Under the pieces are notes generated by a model. That model did no database searches. It saw only the letters and a program-made list of their open reading frames with translations, and was not told the origin of the DNA. Shown here piece by piece: positions 8,287 to 16,756 of a DNA stretch of 33,312 nt. The DNA is from Alcaligenaceae bacterium (GTDB lineage: Bacteria > Pseudomonadota > Gammaproteobacteria > Burkholderiales > Burkholderiaceae_B): the NCBI GenBank assembly GCA_029267315.1, contig JAJUJD010000014.1:1-33312 (forward strand), written 5' to 3'. Positions within the stretch are counted from its first letter, which is position 1; every line of letters begins with the position of its first letter. Both the position numbers and the translations under genes were made by a program.

Positions 8287-10110
8287 ATGACATATCAAGT
8301 ACCGGTTGAGGACATCCGCTTCATCTTCAAGGAGCTGGCTGATTTGGACGGCATTCTGCAACTGCCGGCCCATGCCGAACTCGATACGGACACCATTGAT
8401 GCTGTCCTTCACGAGAACGCCAAGTTCGTGGAAGAAGTCATCGCCCCTTTGAACCGGAAGGGTGACCTTGAGCCCGCCAAATGGCACGATGGTGAAGTGC
8501 AAACAAGTCCGGGCTTCAAGCAGGCATTTCAGGAGTTTGGGCGAGGCGGGTGGCAGGGTCTGTTGCACGGGCCGCAATGGGGAGGGCAAGGCCTACCTAA
8601 ATTGCTTAGTGCTGCTGCAACCGAGTCTCTCAATGCGGGCAATCTGTCTTTCGCTCTTTGCCCCTTGCTCACTGACGGCGTGATCGAAGCCCTATCCACC
8701 GCCGGCAGCGCAGAGCAATGCGAACGCTTCATTCCTCCGCTGATCGAGGGGCGGTGGACGGGTACCATGAACCTTACGGAACCGCAGGCCGGTTCCGATC
8801 TGGCTTTACTCTCTACCCGTGCCGTGCCACAGGGCGATGGCAGCTACCGCCTTTATGGCCAGAAGATCTTTATCACCTTTGGCGAACACGATATGGCGGA
8901 GAACATCATCCACCTCGTGCTGGCGCGTACGCCGGATGCGCCGAAAGGTGTCAAAGGCATCTCGCTTTTCCTCGTACCCAAGTTTCTGGTGAACGATGAA
9001 GGCGTCCTGGGTGCGCGCAATGACGTTTGGTGCGCCTCCTTGGAACACAAGTTGGGCATACACGGCAGCCCCACATCGGTCCTCTTCTATGGTTCCGGTA
9101 AAGGCGATGTCGGGGAAGGGGCCATCGGGTATTTAGTAGGTGAAGAAAATCGCGGCCTGGAGTTCATGTTCATCATGATGAACGCGGCCCGTTATGCCGT
9201 TGGCCTTCAAGGGGTGGCACTGAGTGAGCGGGCCTTGCAGCAAGCCGAAAGCTATGCGGCTGAACGTGTGCAAGGACAGTTGCTGGAAGGGTCGCCCGGG
9301 CCAGTGTCCATTGACCAGCACCCTGACGTGCAACGCATGTTGCTATCCATGCGCGCGCTGACAGAAGGCGCTCGTGCTACTGCACTATGGGCGGCAAGCC
9401 TGGTCGACAAAGCCAAGGGTCATCCCGAGGAATCCGAGCGGAACCGCTGCAAAGCGCTTTACGAGTATCTTGTGCCTGTCGTGAAAGCCTTTTCCACTGA
9501 GACGGCAGTTGAAGTCACTTCTTTGGGAGTGCAGGTGCACGGTGGAATGGGGTATATCGAGGAAACCGGTGCAGCCCAGTTCTTCCGTGATGCCCGCATC
9601 CTGCCAATTTATGAAGGCACGACGGCTATTCAGGCCAACGATTTCATTGGCAGAAAGATTGTGCGGGACGGTGGCAGCGCCGCCTCAATGATTGCCACCA
9701 TGATGCGAGAAACGGTGGCGGAGCTCGGGCTGGCAGTGGCGGCGGAACAGGATGATGCCGAAGCGCTTCGTCTGATACGCAGCCGCCTGGATAGCGCGGT
9801 GAATGCTCAGGCAGAAGCCACTGCTCATATCCTGGAGCAGGCGCGCCAAGACCCTCGTGGCGTGTATGTGGGGAGTGTGCCCATGTTGATGCTCGCCGGC
9901 ACGGTCAACGCAGGGTGGCAATTGGCCCGCTCAGCCCTGGCTGTGCACCAGCGCGTGAAGGAACAGGGGAGCACACACTTCCTGCAGCGCAAGCTGGCGA
10001 CCTCGCTCTTTTACGCTGCGCACATACTGCCCAGAGCTTCTGCGCTACGGGACGCTATTCTGGCTGGCCACCTGGCCGGCGAGTATGCAAAGGCGTTTTA
10101 TAAGAAATAA
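8287..10110 (+). CDS. Acyl-CoA dehydrogenase with C-terminal extension (DmdC/FadE-like)
   Basis: A 607-residue flavin acyl-CoA dehydrogenase, about 200 residues longer than the classical 380-400-residue enzymes. The core has the FAD/substrate segment MNLTEPQAGSDL, the region VHGGMGYIEE, and the catalytic base Glu443 in PIYEGTTAIQ. The extra N- and C-terminal helical parts place it in the group that includes 3-methylmercaptopropionyl-CoA dehydrogenase (DmdC) and related long acyl-CoA dehydrogenases; substrate cannot be assigned from sequence. An AAGGAG site precedes the ATG. Its position next to etfBA fits delivery of electrons to ETF, but terminators separate the two units. Confidence 0.9.
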   Translation: MTYQVPVEDIRFIFKELADLDGILQLPAHAELDTDTIDAVLHENAKFVEEVIAPLNRKGDLEPAKWHDGEVQTSPGFKQAFQEFGRGGWQGLLHGPQWGGQGLPKLLSAAATESLNAGNLSFALCPLLTDGVIEALSTAGSAEQCERFIPPLIEGRWTGTMNLTEPQAGSDLALLSTRAVPQGDGSYRLYGQKIFITFGEHDMAENIIHLVLARTPDAPKGVKGISLFLVPKFLVNDEGVLGARNDVWCASLEHKLGIHGSPTSVLFYGSGKGDVGEGAIGYLVGEENRGLEFMFIMMNAARYAVGLQGVALSERALQQAESYAAERVQGQLLEGSPGPVSIDQHPDVQRMLLSMRALTEGARATALWAASLVDKAKGHPEESERNRCKALYEYLVPVVKAFSTETAVEVTSLGVQVHGGMGYIEETGAAQFFRDARILPIYEGTTAIQANDFIGRKIVRDGGSAASMIATMMRETVAELGLAVAAEQDDAEALRLIRSRLDSAVNAQAEATAHILEQARQDPRGVYVGSVPMLMLAGTVNAGWQLARSALAVHQRVKEQGSTHFLQRKLATSLFYAAHILPRASALRDAILAGHLAGEYAKAFYKK

Positions 10111-10230
10111 ACATATTTCACTTGGATATTTGATTGTTACGTTATAAGGGCGCAGAATGTCTTCGTGGCCTCCGTTCCTGGAGGCAGCGCCCCTAGCGGG
10201 CTCTTCACTTCACTCTTCAGGAGGAAATGC

Positions 10231-10872
10231 ATGACGACGTTACGCCTGGGAGATACTGCTCCCGACTTTGAACAGGAATCCTCCGTCGGCACTATCCGTT
10301 TTCACGAGTATTTGGGGGATAGCTGGGGCGTCCTGTTCTCTCATCCCGCCGATTTCACACCGGTATGCACTACTGAGCTCGGGTACACGGCCATCGTCTC
10401 CGGTGAGTTTGCCAAGCGCAATGTGAAAGTCATAGCAGTCTCGGTGGATGACGCAGAGTCACATAAGAAGTGGATCGAAGACATTAACGAAACCCAGAAC
10501 ACCCAGGTGAATTTCCCCATTCTGGCTGACCCCGACCGTAAGGTCGCTACGCTCTATGACATGATTCATCCGAATGCCAGTACCACTGCCACGGTGCGTT
10601 CGGTATTTGTGATCGACCCTGCCAAGAAGATCCGCATGATTTTGACTTACCCGGCGAGCACGGGCAGAAATTTCAATGAAATTCTGCGGGTCATCGACTC
10701 CTTGCAACTGACCGATAGTCACAGTGTTGCGACGCCTGTGAACTGGGAGCAGGGCGACGACGTCATTATCGTACCCAGCTTGCAAGATGAAGAAGTCATC
10801 AAGCAGAAGTTCCCCAAAGGCTACAAGGCGGTACGCCCCTACCTGCGCATCACCCCTCAGCCAGATCGCTGA
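10231..10872 (+). CDS. 1-Cys peroxiredoxin (Prx6 type)
   Basis: A 213-residue peroxiredoxin that reduces H2O2 and organic peroxides. The peroxidatic Cys46 is in HPADFTPVCTTELG, with Thr and Pro in the usual places. It is the only cysteine in the protein, so the enzyme must be a strict 1-Cys type that needs an external thiol for recycling. The C-terminal domain, with VNWEQGDDVIIVPS and a run ending in KGYKAVRPYLR, is the Prx6-like extension that makes dimers. The ATG at 10231 is chosen over upstream in-frame codons because AGGAGG at 10219-10224 is well placed and it begins at the family N-terminus. A perfect terminator follows. Confidence 0.93.
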   Translation: MTTLRLGDTAPDFEQESSVGTIRFHEYLGDSWGVLFSHPADFTPVCTTELGYTAIVSGEFAKRNVKVIAVSVDDAESHKKWIEDINETQNTQVNFPILADPDRKVATLYDMIHPNASTTATVRSVFVIDPAKKIRMILTYPASTGRNFNEILRVIDSLQLTDSHSVATPVNWEQGDDVIIVPSLQDEEVIKQKFPKGYKAVRPYLRITPQPDR

Positions 10873-10908
10873 GGCAGTTTGCCCTAGCGGGCGGGTACAG
10901 TGGCCAAT

Positions 10909-10950
10909 AAAGCCCCGAAAGTTGGATGGAAGTCCGCTTTCGGGGCTTTT
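10909..10950 (+). terminator. Rho-independent terminator after the peroxiredoxin gene
   Basis: A 13-base perfect stem, AAAGCCCCGAAAG (10909-10921) with CTTTCGGGGCTTT (10937-10949), closes a 15-base loop and ends in TTTT. Because the stem is flanked by A and T tracts it can work on both strands. It isolates the LexA-controlled gene downstream. Confidence 0.93.
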
Positions 10951-11002
10951 CATTGGCATAGCCGATATTTTTTCCGCATGTTGCAACCCGGCATCAACCC
11001 TA

Positions 11003-11036
11003 TTGCCTGCGATACTGTTTTTTCATACAGTATAGA
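11003..11036 (+). promoter_or_regulatory. SOS promoter with LexA box
   Basis: TACTGT-N8-ACAGTA at 11013-11032 matches the LexA consensus CTGT-N8-ACAG with full half-site symmetry; the symmetry extends one further base on each side. A promoter overlaps it: -35-like TTGCCT (11003-11008), 17 bases, and -10-like TACAGT (11026-11031). The operator covers the -10, the standard arrangement for LexA repression. The predicted transcript would start near 11038, some 27 bases before the ATG at 11065. Confidence 0.88.
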
Positions 11037-11064
11037 AATACTGGATGGACACACAGGAGCCGCA

Positions 11065-11280
11065 ATGATCACCAGCAAGGTAGCCCCGTTCAAATGGCCG
11101 TTCCCGCCTCGGTCACAGAAGAAGCCCGCCGCGCCGAACGATAGTCAGCAAAGTCGTCACGCCCACGCCTGGTCCGCGGGCGGCAATCGCTCCAGCAAGG
11201 TCGCCGACATCGTCATGGTGGTATTCTGGGGTGCAAGCATCCCGGGCTTCATGTGGCTTGGCGCGCTTGTGGGTTTCTAA
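11065..11280 (+). CDS. Small SOS-controlled protein with C-terminal membrane anchor, function unknown
   Basis: A 71-residue protein I do not recognise by function. The first 42 residues are basic and rich in Pro, Ser and Gln; residues about 45-71 form one hydrophobic helix (VADIVMVVFWGASIPGF and on to the C-terminus), so it is probably tail-anchored in the inner membrane with the basic part in the cytoplasm. The start is fixed by AGGAG at 11055-11059, five bases upstream, and by the LexA-box promoter just before it; the frame is open further upstream but would run through the operator. Control by LexA suggests a DNA-damage role; small SOS membrane proteins elsewhere include division inhibitors (SidA, YneA) and the toxin TisB, but no sequence similarity to them is claimed. 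No terminator separates it from rplS. Confidence 0.75.
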   Translation: MITSKVAPFKWPFPPRSQKKPAAPNDSQQSRHAHAWSAGGNRSSKVADIVMVVFWGASIPGFMWLGALVGF

Positions 11281-11295
11281 GCTTCCTGCTAGAAT
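11267..11295 (+). promoter_or_regulatory. Putative rplS promoter inside the 3' end of the small SOS gene
   Basis: TTGTGG (11267-11272), a 17-base spacer and TAGAAT (11290-11295) form a plausible sigma-70 promoter. The -35 lies in the last codons of the upstream gene. A start near 11302 gives a leader of about 74 bases before the GTG of rplS; I see no clear structured leader element in it. Confidence 0.5.
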
Positions 11296-11375
11296 CACGG
11301 GCTAACCTTCATCCTCTGGCCTGGCTACAAGATCAAACGTTTTTGCCTTGCACAAGATGACTATTGGAGTCCATC

Positions 11376-11759
11376 GTGAATCTCATCGAAATCCTTGAAC
11401 AGGAAGAAATCCAGCGCCTGACCGGTGGTCAGCCTCTGCCCGAATTTGGTCCTGGCGACACCGTCGTCGTGAACGTGAACGTGGTTGAAGGCACCCGTAA
11501 GCGTGTACAGGCTTACGAAGGTGTGGTCATTGGCCGCCGCAACCGTGGTCTCAATTCTTCCTTCATCGTACGCAAGATCTCTTCCGGCGAAGCCGTAGAG
11601 CGTACTTTCCAGCTTTACTCACCGCAAATTGCGAGCATTGAAGTCAAGCGCCGTGGCGATGTTCGTCGCGCCAAGCTTTACTATCTGCGCGAGCGTTCCG
11701 GCAAGGCTGCACGTATTAAGGAAAAGCTGGTCCGCTCCAGCAAGAAGGCTGCCGAATAA
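11376..11759 (+). CDS. rplS: 50S ribosomal protein L19
   Basis: A 127-residue L19, slightly longer than the 115-residue E. coli protein because of a basic C-terminal tail. L19 sits at the interface of the large and small subunits. Recognisable segments are [10 protein letters not shown] at the N-terminus, [32 protein letters not shown] in the middle (quoted in part from both ends of that block), and [15 protein letters not shown]. The start is GTG at 11376, which gives the family N-terminus; TTGGAG at 11364-11369 serves as ribosome binding site. In many bacteria rplS is last in rpsP-rimM-trmD-rplS; here those genes do not precede it. Confidence 0.96.
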   Translation: MNLIEILEQEEIQRLTGGQPLPEFGPGDTVVVNVNVVEGTRKRVQAYEGVVIGRRNRGLNSSFIVRKISSGEAVERTFQLYSPQIASIEVKRRGDVRRAKLYYLRERSGKAARIKEKLVRSSKKAAE

Positions 11760-11793
11760 GCGCGCCCTCAGTTTATACCGAAGCAAGTACGGC

Positions 11794-11825
11794 AAAGGCA
11801 CCCCATATGCGGGTGCCTTTGTTTT
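11794..11825 (+). terminator. Rho-independent terminator of rplS
   Basis: A perfect ten-base stem, AAAGGCACCC (11794-11803) with GGGTGCCTTT (11811-11820), has a seven-base loop and is followed by GTTTT. A typical strong terminator 34 bases after the stop. Confidence 0.92.
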
Positions 11826-11950
11826 ATTCACAGGTCCTCACAACCTGCACCTGCTGATCATGTCGACCGGCATGCCTTTTTCATATGCGTGCCTGTTCTG
11901 GCCGCTCTGGGCCGCATGACTTTATTGTCAGCTTGCGGTATTTTGGTGAT

Positions 11951-12682
11951 ATGGAAACGCTTCCTCCTCTTGCCTGGCCTCGCCACACGCGCGACTTCGA
12001 TCCTGAAGCTCAGCCGGTCATTCAGGTGCCGGCATTGCCGCGCCTTTCGGCAACAACCCTCAGCCTTCCTTTTATTCGAAAGGCTTTTTCCGCCTCCTTC
12101 CCCTGGCAGGTAGAGCCTGTATTCCATGATCATTTCGATCTGGACACCAGCGCCTTTCCCGATATCATTCCTGCGGCCGTCTGCATTCCCCTGGTGCAAC
12201 AAACGGACGGCCTGCACGTGTTATTCACGCGGCGCTCGGCCAAGCTTTACAACCATGCCGGGCAAATCTGCTTTCCGGGCGGGCGTATCGAATCGACGGA
12301 CACAAGCTACGTCGAGGCGGCGGTGCGCGAGACCTGGGAAGAAATCGGTGTGGAGCCTCGTTTTGTGGAGTTCATTGGTAGCCAGCCCAGTTTCCTGACT
12401 TCCACGCGCTATACGATGAAGCCAATGATTGGGCTGCTGCAGCAAGGCTACAGGCTGGTGCCGGATCACCGGGAAGTTGCTGAGATCTTCGAAGTGCCCC
12501 TGGATTTCCTTTTGGATCCGGCCCACCATCGCCTGCATGAGATCCGCGAGGAAGACGGCAGCGTGCGCCACTTCTTTTCCGTGAGCTGGGGCGATTATTT
12601 CATTTGGGGCGCGACAGCCGCCCTAATTCGGAATCTCTACCATTACATGGCAGCAGCCGAAGCCGCAGGCTTGGCTGAATAA
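11951..12682 (+). CDS. Nudix hydrolase, probable CoA pyrophosphatase (NudL-like)
   Basis: A 243-residue Nudix protein. The Nudix box begins at Gly110: GGRIESTD, then RETWEEIG, fitting G-x5-E-x7-RE-x2-EE-x-G. Upstream of the box the segment AGQICFPGGR and downstream the SQPSFLTSTRYTMKPMIG block match the CoA/acyl-CoA pyrophosphatase group (NudL/PCD1-like), which cleaves CoA to 4'-phosphopantetheine and 3',5'-ADP. Substrate is thus inferred from the family. The start at 11951 gives the usual length; the frame is open to 11885 and a longer form of 265 residues cannot be excluded. It converges on rsgA with a 57-base gap where no terminator is obvious. Confidence 0.85.
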   Translation: METLPPLAWPRHTRDFDPEAQPVIQVPALPRLSATTLSLPFIRKAFSASFPWQVEPVFHDHFDLDTSAFPDIIPAAVCIPLVQQTDGLHVLFTRRSAKLYNHAGQICFPGGRIESTDTSYVEAAVRETWEEIGVEPRFVEFIGSQPSFLTSTRYTMKPMIGLLQQGYRLVPDHREVAEIFEVPLDFLLDPAHHRLHEIREEDGSVRHFFSVSWGDYFIWGATAALIRNLYHYMAAAEAAGLAE

Positions 12683-12739
12683 GGCCAGCTGCCGCTGCGC
12701 TAGCCTATGTGAGTCGGTCCTGACGATCACCGCCGCGGT

Positions 12740-13660
12740 TCAATAGCTGTTTCGCGCCTCGTTCTCAGCGAGCAGACGGGTGTAGAGAGCATGGCGTTCT
12801 GGAGCGATGTCACCCTGATGCAGGGCCGCTAGTACTCCACAGCCCGGTTCGTGCCGGTGGCTGCAATTGTAGAAGCGGCATGTTTCCATGGGTGTGTGGA
12901 ACTCTGGAAAACCGCGCACGATTTCCTCCGGTTCCAGGTGGTAAAGACCAAATGCCTGGAAACCTGGGGAATCAATCAGGTCTCCGCCTTCTGGCAGACG
13001 ATACAGCCGCGTCGCGGTGGTGGTGTGCTTGCCCGCTCCCAGCGCCTGTGAATGTTCCTGGGTGGCGGCGCCGGCATCGGGCACCAGTGCATTGAGCAGA
13101 GTGGATTTGCCCATGGCACTTTGACCCAACAACAGGTTGGTGTGACCCTTCAGCACAGGCAGAAGGATTCGACGTGTTTCTTCGATATTGATGGCGTTGG
13201 TTTCAATGACCGGCACTCCGAGCGATCGGAAGGGCGCGAGACGGCTTCGCGCAGCGTCGGCGCTGGGCAGGTCGGCCTTGTTATGAACGATGATGGGTGC
13301 AATGCCCGCGCTCCAGGCACCCACAAGCGCACGTCCTGCCAAGTCATCTGAGAACATCGGTTCCGATGCCACGACGATGAGCAACTGGTCGACATTCGCG
13401 GCAAATTGCTTGCTGCGCATTTCGTCCGAGCGGTAAAGCAGGTTGCGTCTATCGAGAATGCGTTCGATGCTGCCTTCCTCGCCTTGCACAGTGACCATGA
13501 CATAGTCACCCACCGTGGCCTCACTTCGCTTGCCTCGCGGAAAACACTTGCGCAGGGAGCCGTCTTCCAGTTCCACCATGTAGTGGCGCCCGTGCGCCGA
13601 GACGATGCGCCCCTGTTGCTCAGAGATGGATGGGGTACGCGCAGAATCAGCTCGTCGCAT
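12740..13660 (-). CDS. rsgA: Ribosome small subunit-dependent GTPase RsgA
   Basis: A 306-residue circularly permuted GTPase that helps late maturation of the 30S subunit. Order of parts: N-terminal OB fold (about 15-75), G4 motif NKAD at 127-130, P-loop GQSAMGKST at 179-187, the switch-region KHTTT at 211-215, G3 DSPG at 230-233, then the zinc knuckle Cys261, Cys266, His268/His270 and Cys274. The order G4 before G1 confirms the permutation. Its ATG overlaps the 3' end of the M48 protease gene by 14 bases, so the two are probably co-transcribed. Confidence 0.95.
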   Translation of the reverse strand: MRRADSARTPSISEQQGRIVSAHGRHYMVELEDGSLRKCFPRGKRSEATVGDYVMVTVQGEEGSIERILDRRNLLYRSDEMRSKQFAANVDQLLIVVASEPMFSDDLAGRALVGAWSAGIAPIIVHNKADLPSADAARSRLAPFRSLGVPVIETNAINIEETRRILLPVLKGHTNLLLGQSAMGKSTLLNALVPDAGAATQEHSQALGAGKHTTTATRLYRLPEGGDLIDSPGFQAFGLYHLEPEEIVRGFPEFHTPMETCRFYNCSHRHEPGCGVLAALHQGDIAPERHALYTRLLAENEARNSY

Positions 13661-14897
13661 GCTGCAGACTCTCGATGCGAAGTATGGCAGGGGGGTGGCT
13701 ATCGTAGAACGCCGAATGCACTGGATCTGGTGTCAGCGTGGCGGCATTGTCATCGTAAAGCTTCACCAGCGCCGACACCAGTGCCTGGCTAGAAGCCTGC
13801 TCAGCTGCAAAGCGGTCGGCCTGAAATTCGTCCCGCCGGGACAGCCATGCCATCAGGGGTGTTATCCAAAAGGTGAACACCGGCATGGCGATAAAAAAGA
13901 GAATTAATGCCAGTGCATCGTTGGGCCGCCCAAACTGTGGTGTTACGCCCAGCCCTTCATAGAACCAGACCTGACTCGAGAGCCAACCCAGCGCGAGGAA
14001 GAACACGAGTGCCGATGCAAAGGAAAGAATCATGCGTCGCAGAATATGCCGGTGTTTGAAGTGGCCCAGTTCGTGGGCGAGCACTGCTTCGATTTCCTCT
14101 GCGTTCAAGCGGGAAAGCAGAGTGTCGAAGAAGATAATGCGTCGCGCCTTGCCAAACCCGGTGAAATAGGCATTGCCATGGGCGGAGCGTTTGGAGCCGT
14201 CCATGACGAACAAGCCATCCACGGCAAACCCGCAGCGTTGCATCAAGTTGTTGATCCTGCTTGAGATCTCGGGATCATCCAACGGCGTGAATTTATTGAA
14301 CAGTGGGGCAATAAAAGTGGGGAACAGCCAGATCAGCAGAATGTTGAACGCCACCCAAATACCCCATGCCCACCAGATCCAGGCCGTACCCGTGTTGCCC
14401 ATCACCCATAGCACGGCCGCCGCCAGCGGTGCGCCGAAGGCGAGTGACAGCACCAGCATCTTGATGGTGTCGGTGATGAAGAGGCGCGGGGTGACCCGAT
14501 TGAAGCCGAAGCGCTGTTCAAGCTTGAATTTGTTGTATATGGCGAAGGGCAGCCCGACAACGCCCATGATTGAGAATACCGCAGCGACCAGTGCCAGCTG
14601 GCGCAGCAGTTCATTGTCAAAAATTTCTGCCAGCCACAGGTCGAGGAATTGCAGGCCGCCCAAAAGAGTGAAGCCGACCAGAACCACCGCCTCAACTAGG
14701 CGCTCGACCATGAGCAGACGCATTTTCCCTACCGTGTAGTCGGCCGCGCGCCTGTGGCTATGCAGGCTGATGCGCGAGGCGAAGGCCTCGGGCACGGTAT
14801 CGCGATGCCGGCGCACATGGCGGATCTGCCGTGTGGACAGCCAGAACTTCAGCAGCATGTCTATCAGCAGGAAGGCAACGAACAGCAAAGTGAACAT
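13647..14897 (-). CDS. M48 family integral membrane zinc metalloprotease (Ste24/CAAX-type)
   Basis: A 416-residue membrane protease. The zinc site is HELGH at 275-279 with the third ligand Glu357 in [11 protein letters not shown]. Hydrophobic segments occur near 1-20, 65-90, 100-122, 146-166, 170-198, 287-308 and 328-352, giving the barrel of helices known from Ste24. Bacterial members degrade or check membrane proteins; a prenyl-CAAX substrate is not expected. The gene is divergent from orn, with 44 bases between the start codons, and runs into rsgA with a 14-base overlap. In related genomes this protease, rsgA and orn commonly lie together. Confidence 0.9.
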   Translation of the reverse strand: MFTLLFVAFLLIDMLLKFWLSTRQIRHVRRHRDTVPEAFASRISLHSHRRAADYTVGKMRLLMVERLVEAVVLVGFTLLGGLQFLDLWLAEIFDNELLRQLALVAAVFSIMGVVGLPFAIYNKFKLEQRFGFNRVTPRLFITDTIKMLVLSLAFGAPLAAAVLWVMGNTGTAWIWWAWGIWVAFNILLIWLFPTFIAPLFNKFTPLDDPEISSRINNLMQRCGFAVDGLFVMDGSKRSAHGNAYFTGFGKARRIIFFDTLLSRLNAEEIEAVLAHELGHFKHRHILRRMILSFASALVFFLALGWLSSQVWFYEGLGVTPQFGRPNDALALILFFIAMPVFTFWITPLMAWLSRRDEFQADRFAAEQASSQALVSALVKLYDDNAATLTPDPVHSAFYDSHPPAILRIESLQHATS

Positions 14898-14941
14898 ATT
14901 GGCAGCTTATGAGAAAATCTCTTTTTTCGATAAGGGATTAT

Positions 14942-15487
14942 ATGGTGGGGAAAGATCAGCGCCTCGTCTGGATAGACATGGAAATGACGGGGCTGGACCC
15001 TGAAAAGGAACGCATCATTGAATTGGCGGCGGTTGTCACCGAGCCGGATCTGACATTGGTTGCCGAAGGGCCGGTGCTCGTGGTGCATCAATCTGACGAA
15101 CTGCTCGCCGCCATGGACAAATGGAACCAGTCGACCCACGGCAAGAGTGGGCTCATCGACAAGGTCAAGGCGTCCACGCTCACAGAGGCCGACGCTGAAG
15201 AATGCATGCTGGATTTCCTCTCGCGCCATGTGCCGGCAGGTAAATCACCCATGTGCGGTAATACCATTGGGCAAGACCGTCGCTTCATGGTGAAGTACAT
15301 GCCAAAGCTGGAGGCGTTCTTCCATTATCGCAACCTCGATGTCAGCACACTCAAAGAACTGGCGCTGCGCTGGAAGCCCGAGGTCTATCGCAGCTTCAAC
15401 AAACAGAGCAAGCACGAGGCGCTCGCCGATATCTACGAATCCATCGACGAGCTGAAGCATTACCGCGAGCATTTTCTGAAAGTCTAG
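14942..15487 (+). CDS. orn: Oligoribonuclease
   Basis: A 181-residue DEDDh 3'-5' exoribonuclease, the same length as the E. coli enzyme, which degrades RNA dinucleotides and pGpG from cyclic-di-GMP breakdown. Catalytic residues are Asp12 and Glu14 in [11 protein letters not shown], Asp112 in GQDRRF, His158 and Asp163 near SKHEALADI. The open frame extends to 14909, but ATG at 14942 is preferred: AAGGGA sits just upstream and the protein then begins at the family N-terminus. It is divergent from the M48 protease gene. Downstream comes a hairpin and then the phenylacetate operon. Confidence 0.95.
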   Translation: MVGKDQRLVWIDMEMTGLDPEKERIIELAAVVTEPDLTLVAEGPVLVVHQSDELLAAMDKWNQSTHGKSGLIDKVKASTLTEADAEECMLDFLSRHVPAGKSPMCGNTIGQDRRFMVKYMPKLEAFFHYRNLDVSTLKELALRWKPEVYRSFNKQSKHEALADIYESIDELKHYREHFLKV

Positions 15488-15522
15488 GCCGATTCCGGCC
15501 AAGTTTCCGGTCCACTCTCAGC

Positions 15523-15546
15523 CCATCCTCCTTACGGGGAGGATGG
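15523..15546 (+). terminator. Hairpin after orn, weak terminator
   Basis: CCATCCTCC (15523-15531) pairs perfectly with GGAGGATGG (15538-15546) around a six-base loop. Only two Ts follow, so intrinsic termination would be inefficient. It sits between orn and the paa promoter. Confidence 0.5.
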
Positions 15547-15618
15547 TTGCTGCACGCCGTTTTCCAATGTACTGCAACCCGGGTTAGCCATTATCCCGCT
15601 CCAATACGATACATAAAT

Positions 15619-15632
15619 TTGATTGACATCAA
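15619..15632 (+). promoter_or_regulatory. FNR/Anr-type box upstream of paaA
   Basis: TTGAT-N4-ATCAA, an exact match to the FNR/Anr consensus. It covers the -35 region of the predicted paaA promoter. Two further exact copies in the window precede the CcoI-like gene and ccoN. Confidence 0.7.
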
Positions 15633-15651
15633 GATTTTTGTATTAAATAAT
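15623..15651 (+). promoter_or_regulatory. Predicted paaA promoter
   Basis: TTGACA (15623-15628), a 17-base spacer and AATAAT (15646-15651) make a near-consensus sigma-70 promoter in an A/T-rich stretch. Transcription would start near 15658, about 50 bases before the paaA ATG. No gene is present in 15488-15706; this gap holds the hairpin, the box and this promoter. Confidence 0.65.
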
Positions 15652-15706
15652 GGATCCAACAAGACGGCATCCATGCCGCAGTCTGAGAACCGCTAGGAGA
15701 CATGCT

Positions 15707-16696
15707 ATGTACGCCCAGATGGTGGAAACCGGAGTCAAATCGGTTCGCGATCGCGAGCAGTTGTCCGGTCAGGAGCGTGCGTTCCAGGAACGCATCGATG
15801 CCGGTATCCGGATCGAACCCAAAGACTGGATGCCCGAGGCTTATCGCAAGACCCTCGTAAGACAGATTTCTCAACATGCCCATTCAGAAGTGGTGGGCAT
15901 GCTTCCCGAAGGGAACTGGATTACCCGCGCACCATCACTCAAGCGCAAAGCCATTTTGCTGGCCAAGGTGCAGGATGAAGCCGGGCATGGCCTGTACCTC
16001 TACAGCGCGGCTGAGACGCTCGGTGTTTCGCGGGACGATCTCATCGATGCCTTGCACGCGGGCAAGGCCAAATACTCCAGCATATTCAATTACCCCACAC
16101 TGACATGGGCGGACATTGGCATGATCGGCTGGCTTGTGGATGGCGCGGCCATCATCAACCAGATTCCCCTTTGCCGATGTTCCTACGGGCCCTACGCCCG
16201 AGCAATGGTCCGTGTATGCAAGGAAGAGTCATTCCACCAGCGCCAGGGCTACGACCTGCTCATACAGCTGTGTCGCAACGGTAATCAGGCGCAGAAGGAC
16301 ATGGCCCAGGAAGCCCTCAATCGCTGGTGGTGGCCGGCGCTAATGATGTTTGGCCCGCCTGACCAGGATTCGCCCAACAGCGCCCAATCGATGCAGTGGC
16401 GCATCAAGCTGTTCTCCAACGACGAACTGCGCCAGAAATTCGTCGATCAAACTGTGCCGCAGGCCGAATATCTTGGCCTGACCATTCCCGACCCAGATCT
16501 GAAGTGGAATGACCAAACCGGCCACTACGAGTTCGGAGAAATCAACTGGGACGAATTCTACGAAGTGCTGAAAGGCAATGGCCCGTGTAACCGGGAGCGC
16601 CTGCGTACACGGGTGCGTGCCCACGAAGAGGGCGCTTGGGTACGAGAGGCCATGGCGGCCTATGCCCAGAAGCAGGATAAACGCGCCGCTGCCTGA
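15707..16696 (+). CDS. paaA: Phenylacetyl-CoA 1,2-epoxidase, catalytic subunit PaaA
   Basis: A 329-residue bacterial multicomponent monooxygenase alpha-type subunit. With PaaB, PaaC and PaaE it uses O2 and NADPH to convert phenylacetyl-CoA to the ring-1,2-epoxide. Diiron ligands are visible in [12 protein letters not shown] (Glu91, His94), with further ligand regions around [14 protein letters not shown] and [14 protein letters not shown]. The ATG at 15707 is preferred over an in-frame ATG at 15650 because AGGAGA (15695-15700) precedes it and because 15650 lies within the predicted -10. It heads the run paaABCDE-N-G-I-K, with gaps mostly under 60 bases. Confidence 0.97.
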   Translation: MYAQMVETGVKSVRDREQLSGQERAFQERIDAGIRIEPKDWMPEAYRKTLVRQISQHAHSEVVGMLPEGNWITRAPSLKRKAILLAKVQDEAGHGLYLYSAAETLGVSRDDLIDALHAGKAKYSSIFNYPTLTWADIGMIGWLVDGAAIINQIPLCRCSYGPYARAMVRVCKEESFHQRQGYDLLIQLCRNGNQAQKDMAQEALNRWWWPALMMFGPPDQDSPNSAQSMQWRIKLFSNDELRQKFVDQTVPQAEYLGLTIPDPDLKWNDQTGHYEFGEINWDEFYEVLKGNGPCNRERLRTRVRAHEEGAWVREAMAAYAQKQDKRAAA

Positions 16697-16756
16697 CACG
16701 GCCGTTACGCACCTGCGTTTCTTTCTGTCCGTATTTGATTTCAAGGAAGCCGTACC

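Noticed and set aside
11302-11375. Structured autoregulatory leader for L19
   Set aside because: The leader is long enough, but I could not find a convincing paired structure or known motif.
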